Origin: Desmodus rotundus
Taxonomy: Eukaryota; Chordata; Mammalia; Chiroptera; Phyllostomidae
Length of the DNA: 64,000 bases
NCBI RefSeq assembly: GCF_022682495.2
Contig: NC_071397.1
Span: forward strand, 14,537,082 to 14,601,081
Reading direction: 5' to 3'
Shown here: one piece after another, positions 11,801 through 25,740 of the stretch
Numbering within the stretch: position 1 is the stretch's first letter
Layout: each line of letters opens with the position of its first letter
Notes under the pieces: model-generated
Told to the model about the DNA's origin: nothing
Database searches by the model: none
The model's input: only the letters and a program-made list of their open reading frames with translations
Position numbers and translations under genes: made by a program

Positions 11801-13165
11801 ACCCCTTTTCATAGCTAGAGCATGCCTCTCTGAGGGAATAGCACATAAAACTGGCATTAGCAGCGTGACTTTTATTTTCATTTCATTCTTTTCAACTATT
11901 TTTACCTTGGGGATTGCTTTTAAAGAATTGGATTTTTTTCTAGACTGAGAAACTTAAGACACTTTTTTTTTTTGACTAACCACATCTTATCAGCATGTCT
12001 GTTCCTAAACAGTGTGCAAGTTTATAATTTAGTGAACTTATCAACATCTCAAAAATTGTTTGTAAACTGATGTGATTCTACTTGTCTTCTTCCTGACAGA
12101 AGAATAGTTTGGAAATCAATAACTAAATGGATACAGGAATCCTCATTTCTCATCTTTCCCTCTATTCAGTATCCTGAAACCTTATCGATGATATTGAAAC
12201 TATAAGCATTGACAATCTGGCCCATTTAGCCTAAAGCAACAAATGTCTTTATTGTGGTGGGTCTTATTTCTTAATGGATTAAAACAGGGGAACTGCTTAT
12301 TGATCGAGTCTCTCTTTTAAAACTTGTAAATAATGAAGAATAAGGTACTGAAAAAGCAGCAGACCACTCTATATTTGAATTTAATTTTTTCATTTACTAG
12401 CTGTATGACTTAAGACATGTTACTTAATGCCTTGTCTCTGTTTTTATATGTTAAAAATATTATTATTAATATCCAGACTGCTGATTTTTAAAATTTCTGG
12501 TACTCTGTAGCTTCTTATAAATTGTAGCTATTTTTTTATGTAAATCCAACATCAAAACAACACCAAGGAAAGATTAGAAAGCCAAGCAAAAAATCACTTA
12601 TAATCCTACCACCAATTCTACAAATAATTTTTTCATCTTTCACTGCGGAATGCACAGTGTATGTATTTTTTGGTTCTGTTTTCATTTTCTTAGACGTATT
12701 TCCATGATTATGGTTTTATTCCTTGTTCAAAATCTGGCAAGTGATTGTGACATTATTTACTTAACTGCTCATTTATTGTTATCTTTGGAGTATTTCTGGC
12801 GCAGTGTTTTTGGAATGGTTTTCACAATCTTTAACAGGCATAGGGAAGAAAGCAAAATATTCTGGCTTGTCAACAGAAGCCGTAAGAAAACAGCATTTTC
12901 TTAAATGATTTAAAATGCCACTTTCTTAAGTATGGGCACTTATGAAAGCAAGATGCAAATATAGGTCACCGAGGTCCAAGGGAGTAGGTGTTCCAAGAAG
13001 AAGCTTGGTTAGAAATTAGAAGGACCTGATTTATTTATAGACCAATTCCAAAATGCTGTACATCGATTTATTAAAGACCACACCCAAGATTAAGCTTCTA
13101 AGAGTACCTTGTGGCTTATTCTATGACAAAGTCATTTTTTTCCTGTTTTTCTCTTGCTATGTAGC

Positions 13166-13320
13166 TCAATGATTCCCATAAGAATCACTTCAACAACATT
13201 CCAATTATGTAATGCCTGGGGCCCCTCCCCAGACTGTTATCTCTGGGAAAAGGAACTGAGAATTGGTATTTTTTAAGCTTCTGGTGTGATTCAAGCGCAT
13301 AACCTGATTGAGAAACACTG
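13166..13320 (+). repeat. MER5A hAT-Charlie element
   Basis: AAGAATCACTTCAACAAC, ATGCCTGGGGCCCCTCCCC, AACTGAGAATTGGTATTTTT and the terminus TTGAGAAACACTG fit MER5A on the plus strand. Confidence 0.65.
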
Positions 13321-15204
13321 AAGGACCTTACACCAGAAAGAGATCCCCCACCCTGTCTGGCTCCTTTGCAGGGAGGATAAGGACTGAGAGGATAAGGAAA
13401 TAACCTGCTTTCCCTGGGCCGCAGCTTCAGGCCCAGTGAGCACTGGCCCTGACACCATCACCATTGCCCCACCAGGTAAACTGCCTCCATGGGAACTCTG
13501 TAGCTAAAATGAACAACTTCACCCTCTTCTGTAATTCCTAAATCTGGTACTGACTGGCCAGAAATATGATGTCTTAATCAATTTGCTATGCTTCAAAGAT
13601 GTCCTAGATTGCTAGTCATTGGAAAGATATATCCCTTGACACTTTAAAAGGCATCCTTACTTAATATATTTCTGCAAGGAGATTAATAAAGAAAATCTTA
13701 GGCACATAGTAAATATTTATTATTTTGGTGATAGAGCCAAAGGTTATAAATCTTGATAACTCTAAGAAGTATAATAGGAGGACTTGAAATAGACTAAATT
13801 TTTATTAGCTCTTTGATTTCCATCAGAATAATTTAAATTCCTTCATATACGGAGGTGGTCAGTGTTTGCTACTTTGTAACCAATTTATTAATGCTATCCT
13901 TTCTTAGCCCATCCTTTTGATAAGTACAAAGGGGGTAAAGAAATTTGTGTTGGATGAATGGTTTTTTAGCTGTCACATTTGGAGTATTAAAAGCATCACA
14001 TTAAAGAATTCAAAAATACTCCCAGTCTTAGCCAAAATTTACTTACTCTTCAGCCAACTCCCACATCTTTCTCTCCACCTGTGAAAATAATATTAAACTT
14101 CTTTTCCAGACATATGAGTTTGGAGAAAGTTAAGTACTAATTTTAACAAGCTTGTGACTTTAACTCATTTGTACAGGAACCCTGGCTTTCCCAGATCAGT
14201 GTGGCAAGTCGGTCCCTATTAAAACAGTATTGACACAATGTCTAAGTAAAGGGAAATTATGTTTATTAAAGTGCAATAACTATTTAAAGTAATTTCAGCT
14301 ACATAGGAGCCCTAAGAATCCAGGTGCCCTTCTTGGGTCAGTAGAAAGCTTTTCCATTAACATCCCAGTGGGTTCACAAATCTTACACTCTCTTATTATT
14401 TTTAAATGGCAATTATAAATCACTAGGGGCAGCGAGGGGAAAGGATGTGCTCGCAGTCACTATGAAACGATGTGATCTGCACCACTGGATGCTGGAAATT
14501 GGACGTCCCAGGAAGAAAGCCACTATTTGGTTCCCCTTTACCACCTTTACATTAAATGTTTTATCTTCGGCAAAAAGTAAAAGCATTTCACGAAACTGAA
14601 TCCATACTTGCTTTTTGTGGAGCCATATAAAAACAGGAAATTGAATCCTCTTGTTTACTGGTGTAAAAAACTATTAAGAAGATTGTGACATACCTTAAAT
14701 GAATTTGACATAAGCATCACAGCACGTGCATATATTTTCACAAGACTTCATTGACAGGGATTTTGGGAGGTTATCTGATCTACACACTTCAGAAAGCCCT
14801 GTTATATACAAATTGCTTCAGTAACCTGCTCACTAATTAGTGTCTATCCAGAAGAAAATTATTCGTGAAATCTAAAACAGGAATCCTACTTGTTCTTCTT
14901 TCAGTGGAGGAAACCTTGGTCATTACAGTCATTTCTGAACATCTTGCACCTGTGACTCTGGAAATGGTCATTATGTCTTCTTGGCCTTCTCCTCTGCAAC
15001 TGAGTAATCTCTCACACAGAGGCTTCATCTCCACCTTGCAGCCTTTGTGGTTTTAGTGCACTTTTAAATTTGGGAAGTTGATATGTCTCCTGAATCTTAA
15101 ACCCACATATTGCGTTCTTTATAAAGATATACAATTATCTTCCCTGCTTCAAACCTTCCCCTCTGTGTATTTGCCTTATCTTAAGTGAATAGCTTTTCTC
15201 TATA

Positions 15205-15350
15205 GAGATGGATCCCATGCTTACACCGTTTCAGACATCGGGTTTACATTAGGAACTGGGGTTACAGAGATAAGTTACAGGGCCTCTTTTTCAGGAACCT
15301 ACAGTCTAGTGAGGAGGACAAGAAAATGAAAAATCAGTTCAGCATGGTAA
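15205..15350 (-). repeat. L2 3' fragment (antisense)
   Basis: TTCAGACATCGGGTTTACATT, AACTGGGGTTACAGAGATAAG and AGGAACCTACAGTCTAGTGAG match the antisense L2 tail (mirror of the ...CTAGACTGTAAGCTCC... 3' motif). Confidence 0.6.
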
Positions 15351-16604
15351 GGTGAATCTTAAAGGTTAGTCCAAAATGATTTAGAACTCTGAATAACCCA
15401 GAGGTGGTACTACATCAGATTCAGCCTCCTCAGGGGCTGTAATAAACACAAATGCTCTTTATTGGTGGGAGAAATCTTTCAGAGACATTGATTTTAATTG
15501 GTAATAAATGTTTTCTTTTTCAAAATGCACTCATTAAAACTGAGGTCTGTGGAGAACTGCTCTCCATAAGCAGAGAAATAGTTTGCTATGATCAGTTACC
15601 CTGAAGGTTATGAAGTCAGCATAAAATCCCAATAATGATCTAGACTTACAAAATGAACACAAAGCAGGAAAATTTTATGGGTATGGACCAAGAAATATCA
15701 AGATAAAAAACCATGAGGGTTAAAAATCATGCAAAAGACCTAGCCAGAAAATTGTTGGATAGTGGAACTTTCCGTGACCCCCCAAAACATCCTACTTTCA
15801 GGTCTTTCCTCCCTAGTGTGTAGTAACTATATTAGGATAATTGCGGGATTATTGAACCAGCAAAAAATGAGGCATACATTCATCTATAAGGTATCCTTAA
15901 TAAATTGTGAAGCAACCATAGCTATAAGACTTAGCATTTTTAATAAGAACAAAAAATAAAAAGTTACTTCCTACTTTTGTTTTGGGTAGTATCTGGATTA
16001 ATAAACATCTCAGATTTAGTGCCCGCTTGGGTGATAAGTTAGCATTTTTATTCCCATTAAACAGATTTATTTATATCTTCAACAAAAGGTTATGATAAAT
16101 CTGTCTAGAACACGATGTGTAAATATAATCAACAAAAGGCATCTCATATCTTTACTGATTGATCTAAAGGATGTTTGATGTATGCTCCTGAGCATTAACG
16201 TGTAAGTACAAATCGTAAGACTCTAAGTTTCTGTGTTAGGAAACCTAAGATGGAAATGCGCCTTTTTCATTTATCACAGGGATAATCTGTATTAACAAAG
16301 TGATGTGCGGTATTAAATAATCACCCAGTGCATTCAGGCATCATGATAGAAAATGTAGTTATTGTTATCTGTCTTACAGCAACTTTTATTTTGCTTTACT
16401 TATCTCCGTAATTATTTCAGTTTTCCTGGATGTTGTTTTTGTTGTTTGTTTAAATTGAAACATTGTAAGTCAGCAAAGTAGGAGTCTCCTTCTTCTCATT
16501 TTTTGGAGGCAAGGATAGGCGATGCCATGTCTGACGTGGGTCCATGGGAGAAGTTCTGCCACATGTAGTGACGTGCACAGACACAGACCGAGTATTCTGC
16601 ATTA

Positions 16605-16790
16605 TTAGGAGCAGGCGCTCTTCTGAATTAGATGCAGGAACTCGTCTGGTCCTCACCAATAAGCCAGTGAGGCACCACCTTATATTGTCTCTACTTGTAC
16701 AATGAGGACACTGAGGCACAGATGGTAAGCACCTGGTCAAAGCCCACTTCAACTGGAATGAAACCAATATTCTTTTTTGCAGTGCCTACA
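16605..16790 (-). repeat. MIR SINE (antisense)
   Basis: GGTCCTCACCAATAAGCC, ACAATGAGGACACTGAGGCAC, TGGTAAGCACCTGGTCAAAGC and the tail CAGTGCCTACATC follow the antisense MIR order. Confidence 0.6.
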
Positions 16791-17404
16791 TCTTACTGGT
16801 AAATCATTGACCACATAGGTCCTTCAATCTTTAGTTTGGTTGCACACAAAGTAATTCCTGATGGTTTTCATAGGAAACTCAAGATTAAAAGTAGAAAAGG
16901 ATTCACTGTATCATTAAATTCATCTTTACTCAGAATTAATAAACATATATTCCTTATAAGTTTTTCTTTCCAAAAGCAATTTAGGCAATTTTTAAAGTAC
17001 AATTAATGAGCACATCATTTAATTGATTGAATTTCTGCCTCTTTTCTTGGAACACTTCTCCAAAAGTCTTAATGAACCTGACTAATATAATGACACTTCT
17101 CTATTATAAAACTATTTCTCTTTGTTATGATATTCCATTATTCCTTTTTATTTTAACAACATACAATGACCCTAAATAATTCTTCTTTTTCTAATACATT
17201 ATGCTGACATCTAGTTTTTATGAAGGCCAGAAATCCAAGTCCACATACAGACTATGTAGTTAGGAACCATTATAAATGGAAACATATTTGATATCATTTT
17301 AAAATGACCTCTTCCTGCCCCAAATTTAGATAGGGGGAAACTGGCAGCCAAAGCTCCTCTAATTTTGTTGAATAACCATTATTCTGAGGGGACCCACAAT
17401 ATAT

Positions 17405-17660
17405 GAAGATATGATGAATAAACATTTATAGAGTTCTCATTATGTGCAAGATAATAATTGATTGTGTGTTTCTACAGTAGCATGAAACATTATCCCTGCC
17501 GGTGAGGAATTTACAACTCAGTTGACATGTCACATATGTAGTGAGTATATAGTGAGTATGTGGTGAGTAATGGGCAGTAAGTGCCCACTGAGGAATGCAG
17601 ACACGGCTTGCTGGAGAAAGGCATTCATTCAGAGGAACAATGGAGCGCCCTTTATCTTTC
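17405..17660 (-). repeat. L2 3' fragment (antisense)
   Basis: TTCTCATTATGTGCAAGATAA, CATTATCCCTGCCGGTGAGGA and ATTTACAACTCAGTTGACATG follow the antisense L2 tail. An internal set of AGTGAGTAT-like repeats (about 17537-17570) is a small local expansion. Confidence 0.55.
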
Positions 17661-17962
17661 CCCAAGACTTTTAAGATGAATTAGGATTTGAGGTAGTTCC
17701 CAAAACAAGGGTTGGAATGAGCTGGAAAGCTATAGGGGGAACATTTGAGACAAAAGAAAAATCAGTCTTTAGAGTCTGCCTGCTTGGGTGGTAAATCAGC
17801 ATTTTTATTCTCATTAAACACGTGGGGAAACTGATTTTATTTCCTAGAACCAGCCCAGGTAGGCTAATTAAAGTCACAGAAGGTCCTCTTAAAACAGTTG
17901 ATTGTAAGTCCCCCAAGTATGCCAACATTTAAGAGAACATGAAGTGTTCGGAAATTCTCTAG

Positions 17963-18195
17963 GTCAGGGTTTCTTAACCTTTGCACTATTGACATTTAGA
18001 GCCTGGTGGTTTTTTGTTGTGAGGAGCTGTCCTGTGCATTGTTGGATGTTTAGCAGCATCCTGCCCTTTCAGGATAAGCATCTTTGTACCTAACCTAAAC
18101 CCCTCATATTGCATGTCATAGATCCTCACTTTTAGTGGCCTTGGAGTCTGTGCCTTTCATGTCAGGAGTACAGACCACTAGGCAGGACTGTGAGC
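17963..18195 (+). repeat. hAT-type MER element
   Basis: AGGGTTTCTTAACCTTTGCAC, TATTGACATTTAGAGCCTGG and TGTCCTGTGCATTGTTGGATG, then TTTAGCAGCATCCTGCCC, are the hallmarks of a common mammalian hAT miniature element. The family name is not claimed. Confidence 0.65.
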
Positions 18196-18199
18196 TGCT

Positions 18200-20820
18200 G
18201 TCTACAGAGAATTTCTAGGATGCGCAGTGGAAGCCACTAAGAAATGGTCACTAGTATCTCTTCTCTACTGAGGAAAAACTGTTTAGTCTCGTTCACTTGT
18301 CAAAATTGTAGTCCTTTTTAATTGTAACCTATTTTAAAATTGGAAACCTATTTTAATTGTAAATCCCGTTGGTGGGGAAAGCGCAGCATTTAGGAGAGAG
18401 CACAGCTGGTGCTTCCTGGATGTTAAATAATTCATCTTCCTCATTTTGGAGAATCCGGAACAGCCGAGCTGAGATGCTGAATCCTCAAGGTAATATTGCA
18501 AAACCTAGTCCCTGACACTAAGGAGAGAAAAGGCCTACTAAATCGCAGAGCCGCACTCCACAGCTTTAGGAAAAGCTGTAGAGAGAATACTATTTGGTAA
18601 CTTCATTATTCCTTACTCTGCTAACATGGAGAAAATAGGCCGTTCTGGAGAATATGAATCTCTGTTCAGCAAAATCAGCCTTTGTACATGTAATATATTG
18701 TCATGCCTATGTCACTCATGCATATAGTTCATTTACCACGTGAAATATTTTGACCCTTCTAAAAAACACTCTCTCCAGATATCAGAAGGTAGTCATGGAA
18801 ATGGAGAACCACCTTCTCAATTGCAGTTTATAGAAAATAGATGGCATTTGGGCAACTGCTTGATGAAAAATATTTCTCACTAATGGTTATATTCTCACAG
18901 TTGCCAATTTATTGCATAATCAGTGTTAGTCCACGTTGTCCTAGTACCTGTCTCAAGTTCATCTTGGACTTTCGTATCACTTTTGAAGCTGCATTATATC
19001 CTCTGGAAAGCACACCTCCTACAACAGTGTTCCAAAGTAGTTCATTTACACTTTTTCAGGTAACAATAATCTGAGAACTTTCAGTTTTGTTACCTCAGAG
19101 CAGTAACGTCCTTACCCGAATGCTTGCTTTTTATCTTAACAGAACAATATCCTTCTTCATATGTGACAGCCCGTATTTGTGCTACTATGCCGTACGTTCA
19201 GTTCAACCAAGTTTCATTGACTGTGGGGCTCTCATGGGAATTTATAATGCTCCGTGGTTGCAGAGAGCTTTATGTTTCAGTCTGTGCTGCTTGAGTGGTT
19301 GACTCCATATCATATAAACAATCAAATTTTTCCATCTGTCAGGCTCTGTTGTCTTGAGTTTAGCTCCACGGAGAGTAATTGTAGACAAAGGTTAAAGGTA
19401 ATAGAAGAAGACTGCATGCAACCCTTGCAGTTACCAGGCAGTGTGAATTTGTCAACCCAAGAGGATTTTCCCAGGGTACCAGGATAGACAAAAATTGAAT
19501 TTCCCGAGTGTAAACTGGCCTGCTGTGATTTGTCGTGGGCCTGTTCTATTGAAGACGATGGAGTCATTAGAACAGGAAATAAGGGAAGAGCTTGAAAGTT
19601 CTAATAAACAAAATCTCATTTGGGGCTCATTTATTAAAGTCTTTCCTCCTCTCATGAGAAGAGAGGAGGAAAGAAGAACATTCAGGTTACAGGACACATG
19701 GGCCAGGCACCCCAGTATTCAGGCTTTGTCAGTGGGTCCAAGACATCCCAAGTGATATTCAGCTGATGGCAGAGGTGCCACAGGAGGGGTTTTGAGCGTC
19801 CACACTTTCTTTACTTTCGTTATGTTTTCTTTGGAAGTTAGTAATGTAACCGGAGCTACTTAAACTTCTTAATAATGACTTACTTTATACTCAAAAGAGG
19901 GGCATTTAATTCAAGCAGGGCTCCATTTTATTGTGTTTTGAAGATGTCTTCCTTGGGAAAATCTCGTTTTATTTCATTTGAAAGTTGAAATAAGTTGTGT
20001 CATAAATCGGATATTATGCTGCATGATAAGATATTTATTATTAAATAAGGTATAGGACCTTTAAAATCAGAACAATGGAGAAAGCTCCTTCAATATAATA
20101 TCAGTAAGTTTAGAAGCATACAATGGAAGGAAGACAGAAATTACTGGGGAGGTTCACGACAAGGATTTCCTGCAGATATTATAGTTAACACGGTTAAGCT
20201 ACTAGTGTATAACTAATATGAAATGGTAGAAAAGAATCAACCCATCCTATCAATTGAATATATACATTTGCTTAATTTAAAAAGAAATCACGGTGCTGGG
20301 ACTATAATGAACACTTTTAATCTGAATTCCATTCAGAGGAGACTGGGAGAGTTCACTCACAATGCTTGTAGGACTAGGGCTTCCCAACAGAGCTACTTGC
20401 CTCTTGAATGCTTGCATTCTTGGAAAGGAACAACTCCAATAGGAATGGATGACATAAACAAACTTAAACGTGGGCATGTATCTGGAATCAATGACTCAAC
20501 AATATGGAATGAAAAGGCCTTAATCACGAGGGAAGACATCTGGAAATTAGTTAAACTAGTTCCGAGACAGCAAGTTGTAGAGTTATTTTCTCATTTGTTC
20601 TCCCACAGAACCTTTATTTATTTGTTCCCTGGTATTGTTTAATTTATCAGTACGAGTATTTGATTTCTAATTTTTTCATTTTCTCTCAATATCTGAAGGA
20701 GTTGTTCAAACAAATTGTGAGGTAGTCAGGCTGGTTCAGTCACATCTAAAGCAAGACAACAATTGCTAAGGATATAGCTAACATTTTTCCATAGACTTTA
20801 AATCCCTTGCTTAAAATTTG
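18200..20820. other. Intron without recognisable features
   Basis: No named repeat or gene is visible. The longest frame (20223-20642, 139 codons) matches nothing I know and has no coding context. 15350-16600, 16790-17400, 21180-22070 and 22215-23900 are likewise unassigned. Confidence 0.5.
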
Positions 20821-20824
20821 TTTA

Positions 20825-20960
20825 GTCATTTATTCATTCAACATGCATTTTAGCAAAACTCTCCTACTGGGAAGAACATGTGATGGACCCTGGAGAAACA
20901 AAATGCAGTAGGCCCAATCCCTACCTTCCAAACTGCAGAGCTCAGTGGGCAAAAGCCCTA
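20825..20960 (-). repeat. L2 3' end (antisense)
   Basis: It begins TCATTTATTCATTCAACATGC, the reverse of the L2 terminal NNATGAATG repeats, and continues through CCTGGAGAAACAAAATGCAG and AATCCCTACCTTCC. Confidence 0.6.
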
Positions 20961-20984
20961 CCCATCTCTGCAATCAGCCAAGTC

Positions 20985-21180
20985 TATGATTGCATCCTGA
21001 CCTTGTCACTTACTAGCTGTGTGATATTGGATAAATGACTATTTCCCTAAGCCTTGGCTTCTGCAATTTAAAATGGGATGATGACAGCAGCTATCTTATA
21101 GGTCACTGGAAGGATTGAAATGAGAAACACTTTTCAGTGACTAAACCAAAATAATCGATGAGTAAATGTTAGTGTTTATG
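20985..21180 (+). repeat. MIR SINE
   Basis: CTTGTCACTTACTAGCTGTG, TGATATTGGATAAATGAC, AAAATGGGATGATGACAGC and GTGACTAAACC...GTAAATGTTAG match the MIR consensus in order. Confidence 0.75.
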
Positions 21181-22069
21181 CTCTAAAGGGAAGAAATACA
21201 TTTAAAAAAACCCACACAATTGAATTGATGATCTCTAAAATGGGAACACCAAGGATCTCTTGGCATCTCAAGAATAAGAGAAATAAAAATGAACAATTCT
21301 ATGTGAGTGGAAGTATTGCTGAAATAATCAAGATCACAAATTGTGAAATATTGCAACTGAGACGTTTTAAAATGAGATCAAGGAATTACTCTAGTTCTCC
21401 TCTCTGTTGAGTTAGAAAAGGAACTAGAATTAAACTATAGTAAAAGATCAGGGCTAAGGAAAACCTTCTGAATCTAAAGGTTGTTAGTAAAATTTATCAC
21501 CCTCAAAAATGTATTTTTAGAAAAAAGACATGCAGCTGTCTTCCCTGTGTGATTTGCATGCAGGGCTGACTGGAGTCAGAGAGGAAATCTGTAGGATCTT
21601 CTCTCCGCCCATGATTGATGAAGGGCTGATGTGCCAAGCTGACAATGGAAAATAAACTACTGTGGCAGAGATAGAAATGCTGTAGTAAAAGGTCAGGAGA
21701 AATAGTTGGCAGGTCCATTTTTAATAAAAAATGGGGCATGTTCTGTAATGTGTAGAATTGCACTGTCTTTTAAAAATTTAATGCAGAAGCACCAACATAG
21801 AACTTCTGTTTGCAAATTCTGTGTGGGGTTGCAGCCCTGAAACCCGGCAGCGTTTCAGTTAACGAGGTGCTGCCTGACAGGATTTGGAGGACGCTGTCAT
21901 TTGGGACACATGTCACAAATATTTGAGAATCTAAACCTCAAAATTCCTATCTTTCCTCATTTTCAAAGTTTATATTACTCATTTCAATGAAAAGAGATTC
22001 TAAGCACAATAAAAACATGGGAGAAAATTAAATCATAACATACGGATAGATACCTGATTTGCATGCTCT

Positions 22070-22212
22070 AGATCAGGTGTCAATCAACGTTTCTGTAAAG
22101 CACCGGACCATGTGCAAACCAATGAGTGTGGCTGAGTACAAATAAAACTTTATTCACAAAAAAGGGGCGGGGGTCAAATTTGGTTGGTGGGCTGTGTGGT
22201 TTGCCAACCCCA
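22070..22212 (+). repeat. hAT-type MER element, internally deleted
   Basis: It begins ATCAGGTGTCAATCAACGTTTC-TGTAAAG and ends GTGGTTTGCCAACCCCAG. Between these are GAGTGTGGCTGAG-TACAAATAAAACTTTATTCAC and a G-rich GGGGCGGGGGTC. The ends and core match a widespread mammalian MER repeat, but the middle is shorter than usual. Confidence 0.6.
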
Positions 22213-23904
22213 GTTTAATATTTTTTTCAAGCCATTTTTAACTGATTAATAACACTTTCCTCTGCTGAGTAGCACACACTCCCACGTCGAATTTAGGTCG
22301 TATTTCTATGTTTTTCCCTCATCTGTACAATGGAGCATCTATAACTCCACTTAGACTAGGAAGACTCTAACATACAAAGAAAATTAGACAAATGTATTGC
22401 AAGTTTATAACGTGAAGTTGCACTCAGTTTAGAAAGAATTTGTGGACACTGAAAGGCTGGGTGGAAAGGATATATTTCCTGATGACATGAGAATATCTCT
22501 GTGGAGTGGTAAACTTTCTGGCAGCAGGGAGAAGAAAATGGCATATTCTTCTACTTCCATGTCTAAAATTGTTCCCTGCATAAAAATGCCTTAGGACGCC
22601 AGTACAAAAATTAAAATATTAATGAGAACACGTAAAACAGCAGCATTAAACTCTCCTTGGGAAAGGCACCATAAAATAAGACACACTGAGCCCTCCAATC
22701 AGGCTCAGTCAAGAATAATGAGGATCTCCCTTTCCTCTCCCTTCCTCTTCCCTCCAACCCCCTGAGTTTTTGCATCTAATTCTCGTGTATTGGAGACAAT
22801 TTTACTTTAGACTTTGGATCAAGGTTCTAAGCTTGAAAACTAGCTCTGCTTGTGCCTCCGGGTTAAATAGCTTCTGTTCTTTAGATCCACACTAGTTCCG
22901 TAGAGCTGTTACCAGGGCATCAAATCCGCTGTATCCCCTGGAGGAGGCAGACAGGCTCACTTTTATAAATGCTTGGCATCTGGAAGCACAATATTCATTT
23001 TCGAATATCGTTATGAGCTTGGCACCTATTTTTGGTGGCATTCTTAGAGACATTGTATGTAGTGAGAATAGCAAGCACAGGCATTTGAATTTAAGAAGTG
23101 ATAGCATGCTTTATTACAAACCTGCCATGTAAGTTATCGTGCTAATGACTTAATCTAAGAATGAAGAAATGTACAGAAAGGGCAAATATACTTGAGACAA
23201 GAGTTTGAGACTAAGGTGAAAAAATGAGGAAATAGAACCATGACATTCTTGGTTGTATATTTGGGTTTTGAACAACAGAAAATGCTCCTTCTTAGCTTGG
23301 AAAAAAATTAAATTCTTTAACAAACATGAAGAAAATCAACAAACATGTTTGATGCATTAACTAAGGAACTAGACCCAATGCCACTACAATTCATCAAAAA
23401 TCAGCATAGACAGCAAGTTGGCAGTCTTTCTTTCTGGCCACAATTCCTTGGGTAAAAATAAAGCAAATGAGAAAATACAGGCAAATGTTTGTGGTGCTGA
23501 ATTTTGTTGGCAGTTGTTTCTGATTAATTGATTGATGTAATATTTATTAAGTTTTCCACAGCGTCAGATGTCTGCCTAGTGTTTTGACTAAGAAACTACA
23601 AAATAGAACTGCAGGGTAGAAAAATAGGAGGGAAGAACCTGCAATGCAGTGGCTTGGGGCAAGTCCCTGAAAGAGCAGTGGGGCAAACAGCAGCCAGAAA
23701 AACGAGACTGGGTCAGTGAGTTGGTGGAAAAGGGCTGCTTCCATCCTAGTCAATTTCCATTTCCCTGCCAGAGTACTGAGCTGATGTTTCTATCCCACCT
23801 TTCAGCCTCTGTGAAGGGCTTGTTTTTTAAGGGGCAGGGTTCCCTCTAGCCCAGATGCAGGTTGGAGCTGATATTTCTATTGAATTGAACCGCATTGCAT
23901 TTGT

Positions 23905-24050
23905 ATCCTCATTTCCAGATTAAATCACTGAGATTCCTGGAATGAAGTGATTTCTCCAAAGACACAAAGCTGAGGGAGAGTGAGCTCAAACACAAATCTT
24001 GTGACTCCAAGTTCATGGAATTTGCCCTTTTGCATACTGCCTAATAGAAA
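23905..24050 (-). repeat. MIR remnant (antisense)
   Basis: TATCCTCATTTCCAGATTAAA, AAGTGATTTCTCCAAAGACAC and GTGACTCCAAGTTCATGG fit the antisense MIR pattern. Confidence 0.5.
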
Positions 24051-25499
24051 GCTACATGGAGCCTTTCTTACTCCCAAGTAGGAAGTGCCTATTTATGGGC
24101 CTGGATTTGAGTTAAAAATTGCTCAACTTGGGGAGTGATAGCAAACAAAAAGAATAAATAAAGAGTGAGACATGATACATTGTCTTTCTCCTGGATTTAA
24201 CTAAGGAGAAGAAAGTATTTATACCCAACCACATATCATCGGTCTCTTGTTAGTAGTGTCCATACCATTCACAGATTGTGAACTTTAAGAGCAGACCAGT
24301 CAGTTTGGTTCCTACAGTCCTGACCTTCATATTGTGGGAACCAATATTCTAATCAGTCCCTCAATATGTCCCTGTGCATGTCTTAAACTGTGCCAGTCAG
24401 CAAAAGAACTTTACAGTGTGTTGCCCATTCTTTCAGCAATCTAAACATTTTGAAATATTTTACTACTCAAAAATATTCACAAATAATTTCAGATGGCTTT
24501 CAAAAAGACAAGAAAAACAGAATAAAAGAAGAGAATAAAGATGTTCCTATATGTATGCTAGCGATTATGGTCAAATGGTTCCTAAGCTTCAAGTTCAAAT
24601 TCTGATCAGTTTTCCGGATGCTAGGAATTACAACTAAAAAACCATGACCCTCTCAACAAGAAGGATATGATTCTACCAGTCTGTCCTATCACTGAATCTT
24701 AAAGTATTGAAATACTAGAACAAAAATCCCAGCGACATTTCTGGTAAGCACAGAGGGCAATTTTATGTAGCTGTGGCTTTCAGTAGCCTATAGTAGAAAT
24801 GTAGAGCATAATGCTAAAGCATTTAATGATACAGTTCTGTGAGACGACTTCACTGAGAGGGCTTAGTCTCTAGACCTCTCCTGTTCTAATGGGTACCAAG
24901 GAGAGATTTTAACCAGTAAGACAGAATCAGTGGGCACTGTGTTCCTTACACAGTCTCTACCAAGTGTTACTTTATTTAGCTAAACATTTGGTAAGAGACG
25001 GGTTTCAGCGTGTTTGAAGTTGCAGGCTTTCATAGGGAACTGAAGACCTGACGTCCTACATTACAAGCTTGGGAGAGTGAACTGTTTTGGACACCAGATA
25101 AGGCAGAAGCAGGGATGATATTCTGTTATGAAAATCGAGAGTCTAATTAAGTTCTCATCTAGGGAGAGGTCCACTTCTTCTCTATTTTGTATCAATCAAC
25201 TTACTTACTAAATTGAACTTGTTACTGTTAACTTCCCTAGGAACCAGGCTTAAAAACAAAGCTCATCTCTTTGTAATCCAAAGAAATGGGTAATTTACAT
25301 GTAATGGGCTGATATTTGAGACTGTATTTTAATGCATATTTGCCAAAGTCATTAACATGGATTTTTGTATATAACAAAGATTCAATTTTCAAGATATTTC
25401 TAAATCAGCTAAAATGCATGGTGCTTTTCACCCATGCTTCGCCAAAATGCCATTTTGCCTCTTTCTAGGGGCTGCAAGTAAGGCAATGAAATCAGCCAA

Positions 25500-25690
25500 A
25501 AGGGGAACTCTCTTGGATTCTAATCTTGATTCCATCTATTATCAGATTGTTGCTTTGGGCAAGCCACTTGACTTCTCTGTTAAATGTGAATAATAGTAAT
25601 ACCCATTCCACAGAGTTGTGGAGGGAATTAAAGCATAGGAAAGCACCTACCAATATATCTGCTATATAGTGCAAACTTAATAAATAGGTT
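25500..25690 (+). repeat. MIR SINE
   Basis: TGGGCAAGCCACTTGACTTC, AATAATAGTAATACCCATTCC and TTGTGGAGGGAATTAAAGC, then ATAGTGCAAACTTAATAAATAG, match the MIR 3' half. Confidence 0.7.
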
Positions 25691-25740
25691 TGTTTTACTT
25701 CCTTACTCTAAACTCACTCTTTCCATGCTAGATACATTTG

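Larger units (their letters stand above)
10930..15200. other. Intron, mostly unrecognised
   Basis: Apart from the GAAG tract, the GC-rich patch and one MER5A copy I see nothing definable. 12545-12880 has text resembling the 3' part of ancient L1/LINE elements (AATCCTACCACCAATTC) but too eroded to assign. Confidence 0.5.

Noticed and set aside
20223..20642. 139-codon open frame starting MVEKNQPILS
   Set aside because: There is no recognisable domain, no splice or promoter context, and the length is within chance for 64 kb of AT-rich DNA.
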